A stretch of 6,049 nt of DNA, taken from positions 1 through 6,049 of the forward strand of contig JAGWHG010000035.1 in the NCBI GenBank assembly GCA_028866975.1, read 5' to 3'. Positions 5,777-6,049 of this stretch are shown piece after piece (within the stretch, counting starts at the first letter, position 1; each line of letters starts with the position of its first letter). The notes under the pieces are model-generated. The model searched no databases and was not told where the DNA came from. It was given only the letters and a program-made list of their open reading frames with translations. The position numbers were made by a program, and so were the translations under genes. Source of the DNA: Microcaldota archaeon (lineage in GTDB: Archaea; Micrarchaeota; Micrarchaeia; Micrarchaeales; CABMGC01).

Positions 5777-6049
5777 TCTTATTTGAGCTGATCGGGAACT
5801 TGATCTCGCTGCCCCACGCAAAACCCGTCCTCTCAAGGTCCTTTTCTATCTTCCTAACCACTTTGCTTTGGGTGCCTGTGCCCCTCGCTTTCCTTAGGTC
5901 CCTCTCGAGCTCTATTATCACGCCAAGCCTTATTGCGGTCATCGCATTGAGCTCTTCGTGCGACACCTCGACCTTGTTCTGCCTCAGCCATGTAAATGCT
6001 GCGTCAGAAGATACCGTGGTTAGCGGAACGGCCCTCTCGCTGAAAAACA
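5769..6049 (-). CDS. Unidentified protein, C-terminal 92 residues (runs off right edge)
   Basis: The frame is open from the right edge to a TGA at 5769-5771. The visible residues run from FFSERAVPLTTV to FPISSNKIT. A GTG at 5966 is in frame, but the reading continues upstream without a stop, so the gene most likely starts outside the window. The middle (about residues 27-73) is charged and probably helical, with ELERDLRKA and KVVRKIEKDLERTG; the end, FAWGSEIKFPI, looks like a beta strand. I do not recognise the family. Low-complexity chance coding is unlikely, because the composition is protein-like and the frame is open for 93 codons next to a gene that ends exactly here. It converges on aCPSF1 with an 8-base overlap of the coding ends. 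Confidence 0.6.
   Translation of the reverse strand, partial: FFSERAVPLTTVSSDAAFTWLRQNKVEVSHEELNAMTAIRLGVIIELERDLRKARGTGTQSKVVRKIEKDLERTGFAWGSEIKFPISSNKIT

Overview
The window is archaeal. It encodes a proteasome beta subunit with a short autocleaved propeptide, a KH–metallo-beta-lactamase–beta-CASP nuclease of the aCPSF1/FttA family, and a stand-alone TRAM-domain protein. Promoters have archaeal TATA-like boxes, two of them placed about 27-29 bases before an ATG, as in leaderless transcription. Base composition is balanced, with T-rich tracts in one intergenic gap. I cannot place the lineage firmly. The compact arrangement and sequon-rich surface protein would fit a small-genome (DPANN/Micrarchaeota-like) or thermoplasmatal archaeon, but that is a guess.

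Layout. Positions 1-249 (minus strand) hold the first 83 codons of a polysaccharide/oligosaccharide flippase that runs off the left edge. Positions 250-360 are a divergent promoter region with one TATA-like box per direction. Positions 361-2667 (plus) encode a 768-residue multi-spanning membrane protein resembling GT-C/YfhO-type proteins, with a C-terminal domain unusually dense in N-glycosylation sequons. Positions 2777-3022 encode the TRAM protein, whose start is ambiguous (ATG 2777 or ATG 2792). Positions 3023-3085 are a T-rich terminator/promoter gap. Positions 3086-3721 are psmB. Positions 3821-5776 are aCPSF1/FttA, starting at TTG. A convergent partial gene of unknown function (5769-6049, minus) overlaps the 3' end of aCPSF1 by 8 bases.

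Functionally there are two blocks. The left block, flippase plus GT-C-like membrane protein, looks like cell-surface glycan or lipid-linked sugar handling. The right block, TRAM RNA-binding protein, proteasome core and transcription-termination nuclease, is an information-processing and protein-turnover neighbourhood; psmB next to aCPSF1 is a known archaeal gene order. I found no mobile element, CRISPR array, tRNA or rRNA, and no convincing undescribed multi-gene system. The points most worth a second look are the glycosylation-site density, the altered beta-CASP motif in aCPSF1, and the unidentified convergent gene.
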